A stretch of DNA of 64,000 bases from Helopsaltes ochotensis (taxonomy: Eukaryota > Chordata > Aves > Passeriformes > Locustellidae), in contig VXBM01000240.1 in assembly GCA_013400155.1 (NCBI GenBank), positions 336,741 through 400,740 of the forward strand, read 5' to 3'. Below are positions 1-12,700 of the stretch, in pieces. Made by a program: the position numbers and the translations under genes. A model generated the notes under the pieces. That model made no database searches, was not told the DNA's origin, and saw only the letters and a list, made by a program, of their open reading frames with translations. Position 1 is the stretch's first letter, and every line of letters starts with the position of its first letter.

Positions 1-464
1 ATGGCTGTAGATCTGAGTGCTAAAAATATGAGAGGAGATTTAACTATTTTTGACTCCTCTAAGATACAGTCTCTTAGTAAATATGTGTAAATATAGCAAA
101 TAAAAATGAGAGTGTAGGTGTAGTAAAATGCTTTTTTTAAATCTAGTTATCTATTTAACTTTTCAGGGAAGCATTGAAGTTTTGGGTGGATTTCCTTTTA
201 TGGAAAAATGCCCAGCTTTTGCACAAGTCTTAGGAATGAGAGAACAAATACTCTCATTAATGTTTAGATTTATGCTAGGTTTGAGCAGAGTCACCAAATA
301 GATTAAGTACTTATGACTTACATTAGAACACAGATGAAGTGCTGGTTAAAACATAACTTTTCTTTTTTAGCAGAAAATGCTTATTTATAAACTGTTACTG
401 ATTCAGCAGAACCTGGACAACTGCATAAGGATTTGTGCTAACTACAAGTACCATTAAATTACAG

Positions 465-554
465 GGTGCTGGTGAAATGGTGAATGAAGCTGCCCTTGCT
501 ATGGAATATGGAGCATCGTGTGAAGATGTAGCCAGAGTTTGCCATGCCCATCCA
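465..554 (+). CDS. DLD: DLD penultimate coding exon (dihydrolipoamide dehydrogenase, E3)
   Basis: This exon of 30 complete codons begins GAGEMVNEAA and ends ARVCHAHP. It encodes part of the C-terminal dimerisation domain of the mitochondrial FAD enzyme that reoxidises lipoamide in the pyruvate, 2-oxoglutarate and branched-chain dehydrogenase complexes and in glycine cleavage. An AG acceptor precedes base 465 and a GTAAGT donor follows 554; both junctions are phase 0. The last His of HAHP is, from family knowledge, the active-site base that pairs with a Glu encoded in the next exon. Earlier DLD exons lie before the window; I see no coding match in 1-464. Confidence 0.95.
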
Positions 555-656
555 GTAAGTGTTTTCTAAAGGCACTGTTGAACACCATTACACTGACGTG
601 GTGTTACTCCATGTAACTACTAATAACTTGTAACTTTTTTTGTTTGCTCTCTACAG

Positions 657-722
657 ACAGTGTCAGAAGCCTTCAGGGAAGCAAACCTAGCAGCATCCTT
701 TGGCAAAGCCATCAACTTCTAA
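657..722 (+). CDS. DLD: DLD terminal coding exon with stop codon
   Basis: Twenty-one codons plus TAA, starting TVSEAFREAN and ending FGKAINF, which matches the vertebrate DLD C-terminus. The acceptor is CTACAG just before 657, phase 0. With the previous exon this rebuilds the HAHPTxSE signature, in which the His-Glu diad of the E3 active site is divided by the 102-base intron. The subunit is a homodimer and this tail lies at the dimer interface. Confidence 0.95.
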   Translation, partial: TVSEAFREANLAASFGKAINF

Positions 723-1670
723 AATGAGAGAGCAGATCTTTGTACAGATATAGTACATCTCTGAAAATGGACTGTGGGCCCTTATGGAAGGCTGAGTCTA
801 AGGATTTTAGGACTGACTTAACTCATTATCTTAATTTTAAACATCAGATATTTAAACAGGTAGAGTTTGGAGCAAGTGGAATTATCCAGTCTCTGTAAAT
901 TAAATACCTAAAATTACATGTTTATTTACACAATGAATGTTGCAGAAAAGCAGCTTGACAGAACTCTTCTTTTTCAAAACCAAACATTTTGCTGCTGCAT
1001 GGGATTATCCGGTGTGTTGGTCAGAACTCTGGATAATTGTCCAGCATACCTTGTGTTTTCTTATTTGAAGTAGTGATACAATAAACCAGTTGAATGCTGG
1101 CACTTAAAATGCCACTGGCACTTAAAATGCCACTGTCACTTCCGCACAAAAATGTGTTTCCTTCTGAAGGGGTTACCTTTGGTATTTAACCTACTTACAT
1201 ATGAGTACCAAAGCTTCTTTTGACCTAGTAGTGTTGGGATGTTGGGAGATGAGGGGCTCGTGTAGATCAATTAAAATTATATTCACTTTTGAAAGAGAAA
1301 ATTACTCTCTGTGTGATTCTCCACGTCATGTTTTCATATTGAAAACTCGTAAGGGGAAAAATTGAGTGCTGATTGAGAAATGAAAGATTGAAGACAAATT
1401 CATTGTACTGCTACCTAATCTTTTTTTGGTTTTAAAGCTTCCATTATCCAGCTCTCCTAAACTTAAAATGCTAAAACTGGGTAGTGAAGCAGCGTTTGCT
1501 GTTAAGTACTGTGACATGAGGGTTATTCTGCACCTTCCACACATAAGGGCTGCAGTGTCAGCTCTCCACACAATTAAGACATACTTTCTTCTCTTCTGTT
1601 TTCTATTTTGTTTTCTCTTCCTGTCTCTTCTGTAGCAAGAGAGCTTAATAAATATTTGACATGGCTGGAG
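723..1670 (+). other. DLD: DLD 3' UTR and polyadenylation region
   Basis: The sequence after the DLD stop is AT-rich and non-coding. Two AATAAA hexamers are in the right orientation, at 1080-1085 and 1647-1652, so transcripts of two lengths are possible. An exact 18-bp tandem duplication beginning CTGGCACTTAAAATG sits at 1097-1132, just after the first signal. Which site is used cannot be decided from sequence. Confidence 0.6.
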
Positions 1671-3539
1671 AGTCCTGGATTTTGTTTGCTGATAGGATCC
1701 CTGTAGTATTTAGGTTGTTGATAATGTGAGGAAACTCACAAACAGATGGCATCTTTGCAAGATCTTTAACATGTATATGGAGCATGCCCAAATCCAGTAG
1801 TTCATTTTAACTTCTTCTCGAAGGTGCTGTTTCTTCTTTTTTTTTGCCTTGAAGAAAACCTTAATACCTGCTGGTATTGTGCATGTCCTTTTTCATTATG
1901 CCAGTGGAATGAGAAGTGTACATTCAGAAAGTGGTGCTACAGCTACTTGGTTTTGTGTATAGACAAGATGGTTATATCTTTCTAGCTTGCTTTATAGCTT
2001 CTTATTTAAGTAGTGATCCATTATCCATAGTGAGTGATGGAGATGGATGCAGCATTACCATACCAGGTAATCAGGAAAACACCAGTGATGCTCTTCTTCG
2101 TTGTGATTTATCTTCTTAACTCTTACTTTAAATGTAGGTGGGGTTAAACCATGACACCTCATTAAGCTTATCACCATCTGATTCAGGGGTATGCTGGGTT
2201 AGTGAATTAATGTGGATCTGCTTTTAGCTGTTGGTAGGAAGCTGCTGAATGGAAAGCAAAAGTGAGAAAACAGGGCAGAAAAGCTTGATTCTTCCAATAG
2301 ATCTTGGCATTTCAGAATTACTTCTAGCGTAACACAGGTTAAATGTTAAGTGTTGATCATGTGATTTGCAAGTTCTTCCCAGAAACCTTGGTCTTTCAGA
2401 AACAGTTTTGTGTCCACTCCTGAATACTTGTAGCAGTCTTACTGCAATTCATTCTTGAGGTGCATCAGTTACAAAAGTTTGTATCTCATGTTATGTTAAA
2501 TGAAGTTTGAAAAGCCAGGGAAACTTATAACCAATAATACTACTAAGTCTGTACTGGAGACTATAGCTTTCCAGACACTTAAAAATAAAAATCAAGGCCT
2601 TAAAATTATTTTTGTTCTCTTGCTGTCATTCCCATTCTAGTTTAGTGTACAAAAAGGTGTTTGTAAAAGTAAAATGAGCTGCTGAGCCACGTGTCAATGG
2701 TCTCATGGCAGTTAGGCCTGAGTATTGCCAAAGTGGCACTTCTTAGCAGCTGCTGAGTGTACTGGCAGTGAACAGTGCATGATGTTGCTGTGATGATCAA
2801 TTCCTTCAAAGGATTTTTTTTCGTTGTGATGTTTGTAACTTCTTGAGCTTCAGGGTAATTATTTACTTAACCATAATGCCCTTCAGTTTGCTTAGCTGGT
2901 GCTATATGCTGCCATAGTTGTCCTGATTTTGATGTTAGTCAAGGTTAGGTAAGGTGTCAATCGAAGAACATACACAGATGAATCCTGGGGTCAGAGGCAG
3001 CAGTCAGGATGTGCAAACACATCGCAGTTTTGGGTGCTGACTTGTGTAGCTGATGCATGTTTGTAGGTGTAAGTCATGCCATACTGTACAGCTCTCTGAA
3101 GATGCACTGTAAGATGCACAGGTAACTTTGAGCTGAAGTTATGGGTACTGGATGCTGCTCTCACACATCATTTGTGTTAAGTACATCTGTCTTAGATCTG
3201 TCGTAGATCTGTCTGGGTACAGCTCCTTAACTGATTCACATTGCGTGCCGGGTGAACTTCTGTAGTTCTTTCCTGGAAAGGTCTAACCTTCCTGAAATAT
3301 TTCTACACTAATGCATGCAGCATGAGGAAACCAACAAGAGGAGCTTGAGGCTTTGTCCCAGATTTGTTCCCATAGATTTGACATCATTGGTATAAGTCCT
3401 GTGAGTGGCATGCCTGTTGGATGGGTCAGGAGGATAGGAAAGGCAGAAGAGGCAGAGGGGTGACATTGTGTGTAATGGAAGGTTAGAATGTTGGCAGTGG
3501 CAACATTAAGAGCCTCTGGGTAAGAGTCAAGGGGCAAAC
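1671..3539. other. Intergenic DNA, no recognised feature
   Basis: This is the spacer between the DLD 3' end and the CR1 element. Open frames here are short, lack family resemblance and have no convincing splice structure. I see no RNA gene or repeat that I can name. Confidence 0.5.
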
Positions 3540-6005
3540 AATGCAGATGTCATTGTGGGAGCCTACTATAAACTTCCCAGCCAGGATGATGATTCAGACA
3601 AATTACTCTTTGAGAAAGTAAGGGATGGTTCCAAATCAACTCTCCTTGACCTTACGGGGAACTACAACTTGCCAGAAATTAACTGGGAGCATCACACCTG
3701 GGGCAGAAGATTCCTAAAAAGCTGGATGACAACTGTATGGGACAGGTTCCAAGGGAAATGACTCTGAAAAATGCCCTTCCTTGATCTACTGCATGTCAAC
3801 AGAGTGGACCTCATAAGCAAAATCAAGAGTGGAATCTTGGCTACAGCAATTACGATGGGATCGAGTTTAAAATCCCTGGTGACATGAGGAAAAGTGCCAG
3901 CAAAACCTCAGCTCTGGACAAGTGGAGAGCAGAACTTCAGGCTGCTCAGGGAATTAGTAAGGTCCCCTGGGGCAATGCTTTCTCGGGTGCTGAGGTCTTA
4001 TCAGTGCTGATCACTTTTTAAACATCCCCTCCTAAGGGCACAGGAACAGGTAATTCCCAAGTGCTAGAAGTCAAGCAGGTAAAGCAGAAGCTTGGCTGAA
4101 CAGGAATCTTCTCTTGAAAACCAGATAGAAAAGGAAGGTGTGTGCCCAGTGGAAGCATGGTCAGGTGCCAGGGGAAGAGTACTGAGATGCTGCTGGCCAC
4201 TGCAGTGAGAAAATTCACGTGGCCAAAGCTCAACTGGAGTTGAAGTTGCCAGAACTGTGGGGGACAATAAAAAGAATTTTTTCAAATATATTAATAGTGA
4301 AACACATAACATTGTCCCACTAAGAATGAGGCTGGTCATGTCACAAACAGGGTCAGGGACAAGGCAGAGGTGTTTAACACAATCTTTGTCTTCAACACAG
4401 ATGATGGACCAGGGGCATCTCAGTGCCCTGAGCTGGAGGACTATGAATTTTGCAGGATGTCCTCCAGCTGAATCACTGCAAAACTTACGGGGCCTGATGG
4501 GATTCATCCAAGAATCCTCAGGGAGCTGCTGCCATCATCACAAAATGCCTGGGTTTTTTGGTTAGGTTTTTGGGGGTTTTTGGGTGGCTTCTTTTCTTTT
4601 GGTTTTGTTTGGTTTTGGGCGTTTGTGGGGTTTTTTTGGGTTTGTTTTGTTTTGTTTTTTTAAGCAGTCTGAGGAATCTGGAGAGGTCTCAGCTGACTGG
4701 AAACTGGTGAAAAGTTCTCCCTGATTTTCAAGAAGGGCAAGTCAGGGGCCTGTCAGTCTCACTTTAATGCTCGGTAGAGTTATGGAGAAGATTATTCTGG
4801 GAGGGATCAAAAACCACCTGAAAGACAACACAGCTATTGGTCACAGCCAGCATCCCATCATGAGAGAAAAGTCTTGCTTATTAAACCTGATGTCCTTTTA
4901 TGACAAGATAACTGACATAGTTGGTCAAGGGAAGCCAGTTGATGTACTCTTTGAGATTTCAGCAAAGCTTTTTATACTGTCTCTCACAGGAGCCTTCTGG
5001 ACAGGATGTCCAGCACACAGCTGGCTAAACACATCATTGGATCAGAGGTCGGGCACAAAGGGTTACAGTGAATGGGGTGACATCAGAATGGTGACTTGTC
5101 ACTAGTGGGGCTCCACAGGGCTCCATCTTCAGCCCTGTGCTCTTCATGAATAACTTGGCGGCAGGACAAGAAGGGATACTAGGCAAGTTTGCAGATGATA
5201 CAAAACAAGGAAGAGCTGTTGACTTCCTTCAAGACAGAGAGGCCCTGCACAGAGACTTTGACAAATTCTAGAACTGGGCAATCACCAACCATTGAAAGTT
5301 CAGCAAGGGCAAGTGCCAGATTCTGTACCTGGATGTATGGATAGACTGGGAAATGAGACTCTGGAAAGCAACACTGTGGAAAGGATCCTGGCAGTCCTGG
5401 ATGATAGAAAGTTGAATGCAAGTCAGCAGGGTCCTGGCAGCCAGGAGTGTCCTGGGGGCATTAGGCCCAGCACACCAGCTGGGCAAGGGAGGGGATTGTC
5501 CTGTTCTGGGGCAGCCTCACCTCAAGCGCTGGGGGCAGTTTGGGCCCCACAATACAAAAACTACTAGAGAGTATCCAGAAGGAGGGTGACCAAGATGGTG
5601 AAGGGCCTTGAGAAGAAGCTGTATGAGGTGTGGCTGAGATCACTTGGTCTGCTCAGCCTGGAGGAGACTGAGGGGAGACCTCACTGCAGTTACAGCTTTC
5701 TAATGAAGGGAGGAGGAGGGGCAGACACTGATCTCTCTGGTGACCAGTGCTGAGGGAGTGGCCTGAAGTTGTGTCAGGGGAGGTTGATGTTGGATATTAG
5801 AAAAAGGTTCTTCACCCAGAGGGTGGTTGGGCACTGGAACAGGCTCCCCAGGGCAGTGGTCACAGCACCAGCATGACAGAGTTCAAGGAGTTGTTTGACA
5901 GTACTCAGGCACATGGTGTGACTCTTGGGTTGTCCTGTGCTGAGCCAGGAGATGGACTCAATGACCCTTGTAGGTCCCTTCCAACTCTGCTTATTTTGTG
6001 ATTCT
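3540..6005 (+). mobile_element. CR1-type LINE, 5'-truncated and decayed
   Basis: This is a non-LTR retrotransposon remnant read on the plus strand. Translated fragments in shifting frames resemble CR1 ORF2: an endonuclease-like piece near 3600-3700 (GNYNLPEINWEH), a reverse-transcriptase piece near 4485-4530 (GPDGIHPRILREL), and another near 4770-4960 containing KSCLLNLMSFYDKITD. The 3' end (about 5925-6005) has the CR1 tail style: ATGGACTCAATGACC, then CCTTCCAACTCTGC, then GTGATTCTG. Frameshifts and stops show that it is dead. A G/T-rich low-complexity stretch at 4551-4664 interrupts it. The 5' boundary is approximate. Confidence 0.85.
4551..4664. repeat. G/T-rich low-complexity tract inside the CR1 remnant
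   Basis: Runs of T and G (TTTTTGGG, GTTTTGTTTTG and similar) form an almost C- and A-free stretch on the plus strand. It breaks the LINE's reverse-transcriptase region. Confidence 0.7.
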
Positions 6006-6285
6006 GAGCTTGGTTTATCATATAAATTTGGTGCATTCTTACTTTCAGTGCTGACCTCTGTTTTCACTCTACCTATTAAATGTTTCATAATCAGTGACAT
6101 GAAAGTAGTCTTAAGCCTAAATGAGTATCATGCAGGGGGGTAGACAATCCTTTTTGAGTACTGTGGCGTAACTAACTACACGTGGATGGTATTTCTACAT
6201 TCACTGGTAAATTGGTCTGAGTCACCATACTATATTTCATAGTAATAGGAACCCTTCTTTAGAATTACATAGTTCAAGTCAAGAT

Positions 6286-6421
6286 TTTATTAGATCTCTA
6301 ACCCATTTAAGAACAAGACTTGCTAAAGGATTGATTGATGGACCATTGCAGCTACTGAAAATAGGAAGGAACTGAATGACTCATACTAGGTACATACAGT
6401 GATACAAAAGTACTGTTTATT
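6286..6421 (-). promoter_or_regulatory. LAMB1: LAMB1 polyadenylation signals (two candidates)
   Basis: TTTATT on the plus strand (AATAAA on the gene strand) occurs at 6416-6421 and 6286-6291, about 150 and 285 bases after the LAMB1 stop codon. Either would give a short 3' UTR. Both lie between the stop codon and the CR1 element. Confidence 0.55.
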
Positions 6422-6573
6422 TTCAACATCAAAAAGTTACTTTTCTTTGGTTCTGTGACTTTAAAGTCAATATAAAACCTGTTCACCTTATCAGGTCTTA
6501 GTGTAATGTCAAAAAGAACTAGTATAATACTTGTAAAACCCATCCTGAAACACAAAGCACTTTCCACTCCTGT

Positions 6574-6710
6574 TTATAAGCAAGTGCTGTAAACAGCAAC
6601 CTTCTGGCTGATCGTCTGTAAGAGGGAGCGAACTGTCTCTTCCAGCTCCACCAACTGCTTGGCTTTGTCTTCCAGAACTTTTTGATTGTTTTCATATGTA
6701 TTTTCTAAAT
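6574..6710 (-). CDS. LAMB1: LAMB1 coding exon 33 (terminal): end of domain I and stop
   Basis: Completes a split Asp codon, then 44 residues and TAA. It starts LENTYENNQK and ends KVAVYSTCL. The heptad pattern (VLEDKAKQLVELEETV) is coiled coil. The penultimate Cys is the residue known to bond the gamma chain C-terminus. Confidence 0.96.
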
Positions 6711-9700
6711 CTGTAGGCAAAGGAAGGCAAAAAATACCAGCTTAGGTGGTGGTGTTCTAATGCATGTAAATCATCATAGTTATGGATAAACTACTATTCA
6801 AATTTATTTCTCTTGTGGAAGATATTCTCATTGGGGGGAAAAAAACCAAAGACAAACAAACCGCAAAAAATTAACAAAGGCTGGAATGGCACCTTTTTGT
6901 TTCCTTGACATAGGGATGTAAAGGACAAGGAAGTTATTTTCCAAAGGTGAAAATCCAAAAATATATTTTGAGGGCTAAAATAATTGTCATTCTTTGTTCT
7001 ATTGTGGCTTTTACAGAACAGTGAAATGTTTTGGCTTGTGATGATTAAGACTACTCAGCAAGTCACAGTAACTGTGCAGATGCAGCAAAGAGGGAAGAAT
7101 GAGCTCCTGGCCTGACAAAACCAGAAGGAAAATTTAATTCTGTCTCTGTAGCAAGGGGCAGACCGCTCGTCATGGGGTCAATCAACTTTGTCAACAGTAA
7201 AGGTTAAATTAATTTGTAAACTGGAACTCCTGTGTCCTATTAGCTTTTGTTTTAAGAGCTTTCCAGGGTGGGGTGAGGGGAGTACTGTTGAGAGATGGGG
7301 GTCTTGCTGGAACAGATAAGTCTTTATCCTGAGCAGAGTAGTTTTGTTCCTTCCCTGTGGTGGTTCTGGGGACAGTGAGAGGTGCCATACCAGAAGTTTG
7401 TGTCTCACCTCTAAGTTTCAACTTATTCTATAGAAATCTTTGCTTCAAAAGACTGTATTATGTCCATAAGAATAAGGAAAGCACATCAAGCCTCCGTAAC
7501 AATAAGTACCTTTTCTTTTCCCCTTCTGCTGATGAATAGCTGGTTTAACAGTGTGAAACTGCTTCATGTTCTAAGGTGTCAAATTACCTCCTCAGAACAG
7601 CCTTACCTTTGAGCAGCTGGAGTTTGCTGTTTGCTTGAGCCAGCAAGGCTTTAGCTTCATCTTGCAACACGCCTGCTTTCCTCCTGGCCTCGCCCGACTC
7701 CTCTGTCTTCTTGGCAATGAGCTCTTCCACAGTTCTGTACTTGCCGCTCAGCTCGTTGTTGAGGACCTGTTCCAAATGCAAGCACAAGATGGAGCTCATG
7801 CGAAGCCAATACAGCCGGAGTTGGCATTTCCTCCCTCTGTCCTTCGCTAACCCGGGTGCGAGGAGAGACTGCGCTGGGAGCTCCGTTAACAAAAGCAGAA
7901 ACACTGTCAGGGTACTTCCTACTTCCTGTCCAAGACAAAGAGTTGTGCTGAAGACTCATTAGTTGCTCTTTTGCAGATCTGTGGCTGTTTTACAGCTTCA
8001 CCAATAGCACTTGGCAGAGATTTATGGGATTCAGTTACAGGGTTCTGTAACTAATGGAAGCCATGGCCCCTAGAACTGCTGGAAAGCTACACCTGGCACT
8101 GCTCCTTGACTGAGTGGTTGCATCCAAGGTGGAATACCCTCGCTACCCTTTCAGCAACAAGAACTGAACTACCTGCCGAGTTGGTGAAGGTGTTGATGAG
8201 GTTGTTTACTCAGCTGTGCTTTTTGTTGTGGAGTTAAGATTAAGAAGTCCTATGGCCCAACTAAATTCAACCATTGAGCAAGATACCAAACCATAGCAGC
8301 ATTAGAATTCTCTTGTGTTTACTTGACAGCACCTGAAATACTACTTAGTGTTTGGATATTGTTGAGTTGATGGATAATGCAGCTCTTCTGTCAGAAAATG
8401 GCTCTCTTGAGACTGGCAGGCTAACTACAGACAAGAGATGGGAGCAATGAAACTTCCTTTGGCAGATTGGTCAATTGTTTTGTTAATGAACATTCTTTTG
8501 CTATTACAAGTGTGTAGCAAACATTGGGAGTAATGCCATATGTTCACAGAGAAAATCTTGCATCTCTGATATTTAGCAATTACTTCCATTTTATGTTAAG
8601 GTAATTATTTTTCTTGTTGCTTGATTCTGTATATGCCAAATTCTGCTTTGTTTGTCCTGAAATTAGCATTGTCACAGAACCATAAATACTCTATACAAGT
8701 GGAAAAAAAATTTCCAGTTCTCCTGTGACAGATAGTAAAGCTGAGGAACAGAAACCTATCTGTAAAGGCTGACAGGTTTCCTGCAGCTATTTCAGAACCT
8801 GAAAACTTCCCAATACATTTCTCTCAGGATCTAATTCCAAAGTAAAAAGTAGCTATCTTTGCTAAGAACATAAACGTTGGAGTATTTTCTACCCCCAAAA
8901 TATGAACAATAAATGTGATGAATCACATGTATTCATTGATCTACCTTTAGCCAAACCTGGGGGAGTTTTGCTGGCTTCTCTTTAGGATCGTTCCTGAGCT
9001 TCTCACCTTTTTAACTTCTTCAGCATTTTGTTTTGCGCTAATTATTTTGTCTTCTATATTTCCCACATTCCCTGAATTTGTAGCAGCCTTTTGCCTAAGG
9101 TCTTCAACACTCTTCTCTAGCTCGAACAGACGTAAGGTAGCATTGTTCAGCGTTTCTGCAGATGCTGAATTTTCAGATTCAATCTAAGAAAGAAGAATGA
9201 GAGTTAGTCCTTCAAAAGACAGTGAATAGAATACTAAACTTTTTCCATTACCTCTAGTAACTAGTAACTAGTTTGTGTCCATAGATCTGAGTTAAAAACA
9301 GTGTTTTAGTTTTGCTAAAAATGGCCTATTGCAGTCAGGGTGAAAAAGCTCAATGCTTGAGAATGGTAAGTATGGGACTGCAAAATCATTCAGGAACATG
9401 GTTAAAAAGTACTTGATTGCATTATACATGCAACAGTTGACTAATCTGCTGACAAAACTTGAGACATTTGACTCCATCATGTGATAATGGACTTGTGAAG
9501 CTTCTAAACTGGCCAAGCTTCATAAGTATAGATAGCACTGTGGGCTCATGAGGGCTTTGAGATGAAGTCTGCAAATACTTTATCTGACAAGATTGCAGCA
9601 TTGGGCACTTAAATCCAACATTTGTTTATTTCAGTCTGGTGCTGCAGTGGTGGATGACACTGAGCACACCAATACACAACCAGTGTGGCTGACAGCTGTG

Positions 9701-12700
9701 TCTTGCCAGGGGTCTTGTCAGACCTGCTGTGTTAGAGGGCTACAGTCCTGCTCATTTAACTTGGTTGGCGCAGGATATGTGGTGAGAAAAGCCTTTTGGT
9801 GGATTTTGTTGTTGTTGTTGTTGTTGTTGTCTAGTTGGGTTTGTTCATGAGCAAATAGTCCCCTAGCATCTGTTCCCACCAACTCAAAAGTTGATGTGAA
9901 AGCAGGAATGGTTTAGATGCATTTTAACTACAGCCTTTGCTTTGCAGAACCCAACAGCTTTCCCTAGACAGACTTACATCAGTTTCTAAGCATCAGACTT
10001 GGTGCTGTTTCTATTATCTTAAAAAATACTCATAAAGAACTCACTGAAGTCAGCAGGTCTTGAGTTCCTTTAATATCTTCATCAGCTTGTTTGATGGCCT
10101 TTTCAGCTGCATTTTGAGCTTTTTCAGCTTCTTCTAGTGCGGCTTTCACCATGTCTGCAGTGACTTTAACATCTGTTGCACCTTTGCTGTGGAGCAAGAC
10201 TGTTACTGCTAAAAATGCTCTTACTTTAGAACTGGAAAAAGAACATATACTGCAACGGGCTGGTTTTGCCCCTCACTGAAGGAATAAGAATTTACATCAG
10301 GGAAAGGTTAACTACATTTTCCGATACAATGAGATGAAACAGGGCTGCATACCTCGCTCTTTTAGCTTCCTCAAGTAGCATTTCTGCTCTGGCAATGTCT
10401 CCAGCGCTCTGCTGCAGAATGACCTCAACATCAGAAAGGCTTTCTACATGCTCACGAATATCTTCTGTCAGGGCCTGCAGCTGCTGGGGAGTGCTTGGCA
10501 TCTCCATGTTCAGCACTTCATTAGCTACTGCCTCAATGCTATCCAGGTCAGCGCTGTCTTCTAGCAGATGGACACAAACGACAAAGATGTGAGTAAAAGC
10601 TTCCCTCTGTCATGTTTCAGCACTCAAATTCTTGTTCAGCTGCTTCCTTAAGAAGGAGAATCAAAACCTCTTTCCCCAGATTTATGGAAAATCGAGGTGT
10701 TAAAACTGCTTCCCAAGGCGAAACTTCCCTCTCAGGAGAGGCCCAGCAGGTATACAGGCCCTGCTGGCACAGCTCTCTTGGAAGCCATTTGAAGATCTTG
10801 GTGCTCAGCTGCACCACTCTGGGGGGCACTCGAGCCCACAGGAAACAAAACCAACAGCTGCACATAGATAATGCTGCTTAGTCAGCCTGGAGCAAACAGG
10901 CAAGGAATGGGCTGCTGGCAAACAAGACTTTCATTGAACCTTTACCTGCTTTCTTACAGAGAGAAAAATACAGTTTCTGACTTCCTTCCCCTTTAATACT
11001 ACTTCATCTTTCCAACCAGAACTTACAGAAATACTTGGCAAAATAGAGCAGTACAACAACCTCAGCTGAAATGCACACAGGAACATGTTACAGTTTGCGC
11101 TCACTTTCTTATTATCTTGGTTTTCTCTTAGTTTTTCTCATGTTTCCAGATTTCATCATACACGCTGTCTGTCTAGAGGAGGTGAGGAGAATGATGACAA
11201 CTGTTGCACTAACCATTGGAAGATAATACAGATGTAAAGCTAGTTTTCAGAAACCCAGAATTAAAATATAATTAAAATGTAACATTCTTACGCATTAGGA
11301 AGTCTCTAATCTGTTTAATAAGATTTCTCAGATCTTCATTGCTTCTGTCCACTTGTTCTTTTGTAGCATTGGCTTTGAGCAAAACTGCTTGTGCATTTTG
11401 TTTTGCTTCATCTGCTCTCTGTTTTGCCTCAGAAACCTAAAGAGAAGAAAATGGAAGGCTTGCTTGCTTATCTTCTTGTGCTTTAGGGCTTGTTTTAAAA
11501 CAATTCATCTGGAGTCAGAAGTAATAGTAACAAGGAATGCTTTTTCTCATAAAACTCCCAGAACACTTGGAAGCTGGCCCTGATCCATACCACCAGTGCT
11601 AGTTTAAACAACTCAGGCTGATGTTTAGTTATCCATGAAGCTTCACTTTAACAGGCTCCCTTTCTGAAGATATTTACAAGCATGATGAAGTTACACAACT
11701 CAAAAGAAGTATTTTCTGCAGAAAACCAGCACATACTTTGTAAATTAGTGTCTGTGTTACAACAGACAGATTTTTTTTTTTTCTTTTTTACTGTCTTAAC
11801 AATTGATTTGGCGTATTACCATTTTGGAGAGTTGCTCAACTTCTGCTAAGGCACTAAGGATGTCTCTGTCAAAGTCCATAGCCTTCTGCCAGGCATTGTG
11901 GGCTACAGTCACCAGCCCGTCGCAGCCGGGGCCTCCACACTTCTTCTTCCCTTCCTCTGTCCGACAGTTCAAACCCCCGCACTCAGACTCAGCACAGGAG
12001 GCTCCCGGAGCAGTGCCACATGTCTGCAGAGACACAGGAGACAAGGAAAGCAGTCACAGCCTGATTTCCATTGCTAGGCTGCGTGGGGGCTGGAGTAGGA
12101 TACTATTCTACCACAAAATCTCAGAGTAAACTTTTTTTTTTAAGAAGTGAAACTATTTCTATCAGCAACATTGCGCTGAGAATTATCCACTTCTTGGTCA
12201 ATTTTTTGGTAGTGAAATAACACAGGAATTTGTTTAACCAGAGGGAAAATTAGAAAATTCCCTATTCTTGTGAGGTTCTTTTACATTTTCATGCCTGCCC
12301 CCCAGCCCCCTTTGCCAAATGATAGTCACTAACTCAGGTTTTGCAGCCAAAAAACCTCCCTGGGAAAACCTAGGGGCTGAGCCAAGTTAGTTGCAGCTGT
12401 CTCCTGTGAAGTGTAAATTAGTCCCTCTTACCTGTTTGGCATGTAACCCAGCAGTAGCTAGAAAGCAGAAAGAGATGTGTGTGTGTGTGAGATTACACCT
12501 CCAAGCAACTCAGTATTTACTGCCTTGATAAACATCTACCCAAGATTTCAGTTCTCAACTGTCAGGACAGGAATGTAGGGGAAGGGAAACTAAACAAAAA
12601 GATGTCTCTTTCTTCCCTCCAGAGAAAAAAGGAGGGCTGAGGGAGTGGGAGGGATGGCTAGTTGTAAAAGACAAGGGACAATCGGTGTGAGAACTCTCCA

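Noticed and set aside
4064..4507. 147-codon minus-strand open frame
   Set aside because: Lies inside the plus-strand CR1 remnant and is its antisense shadow.
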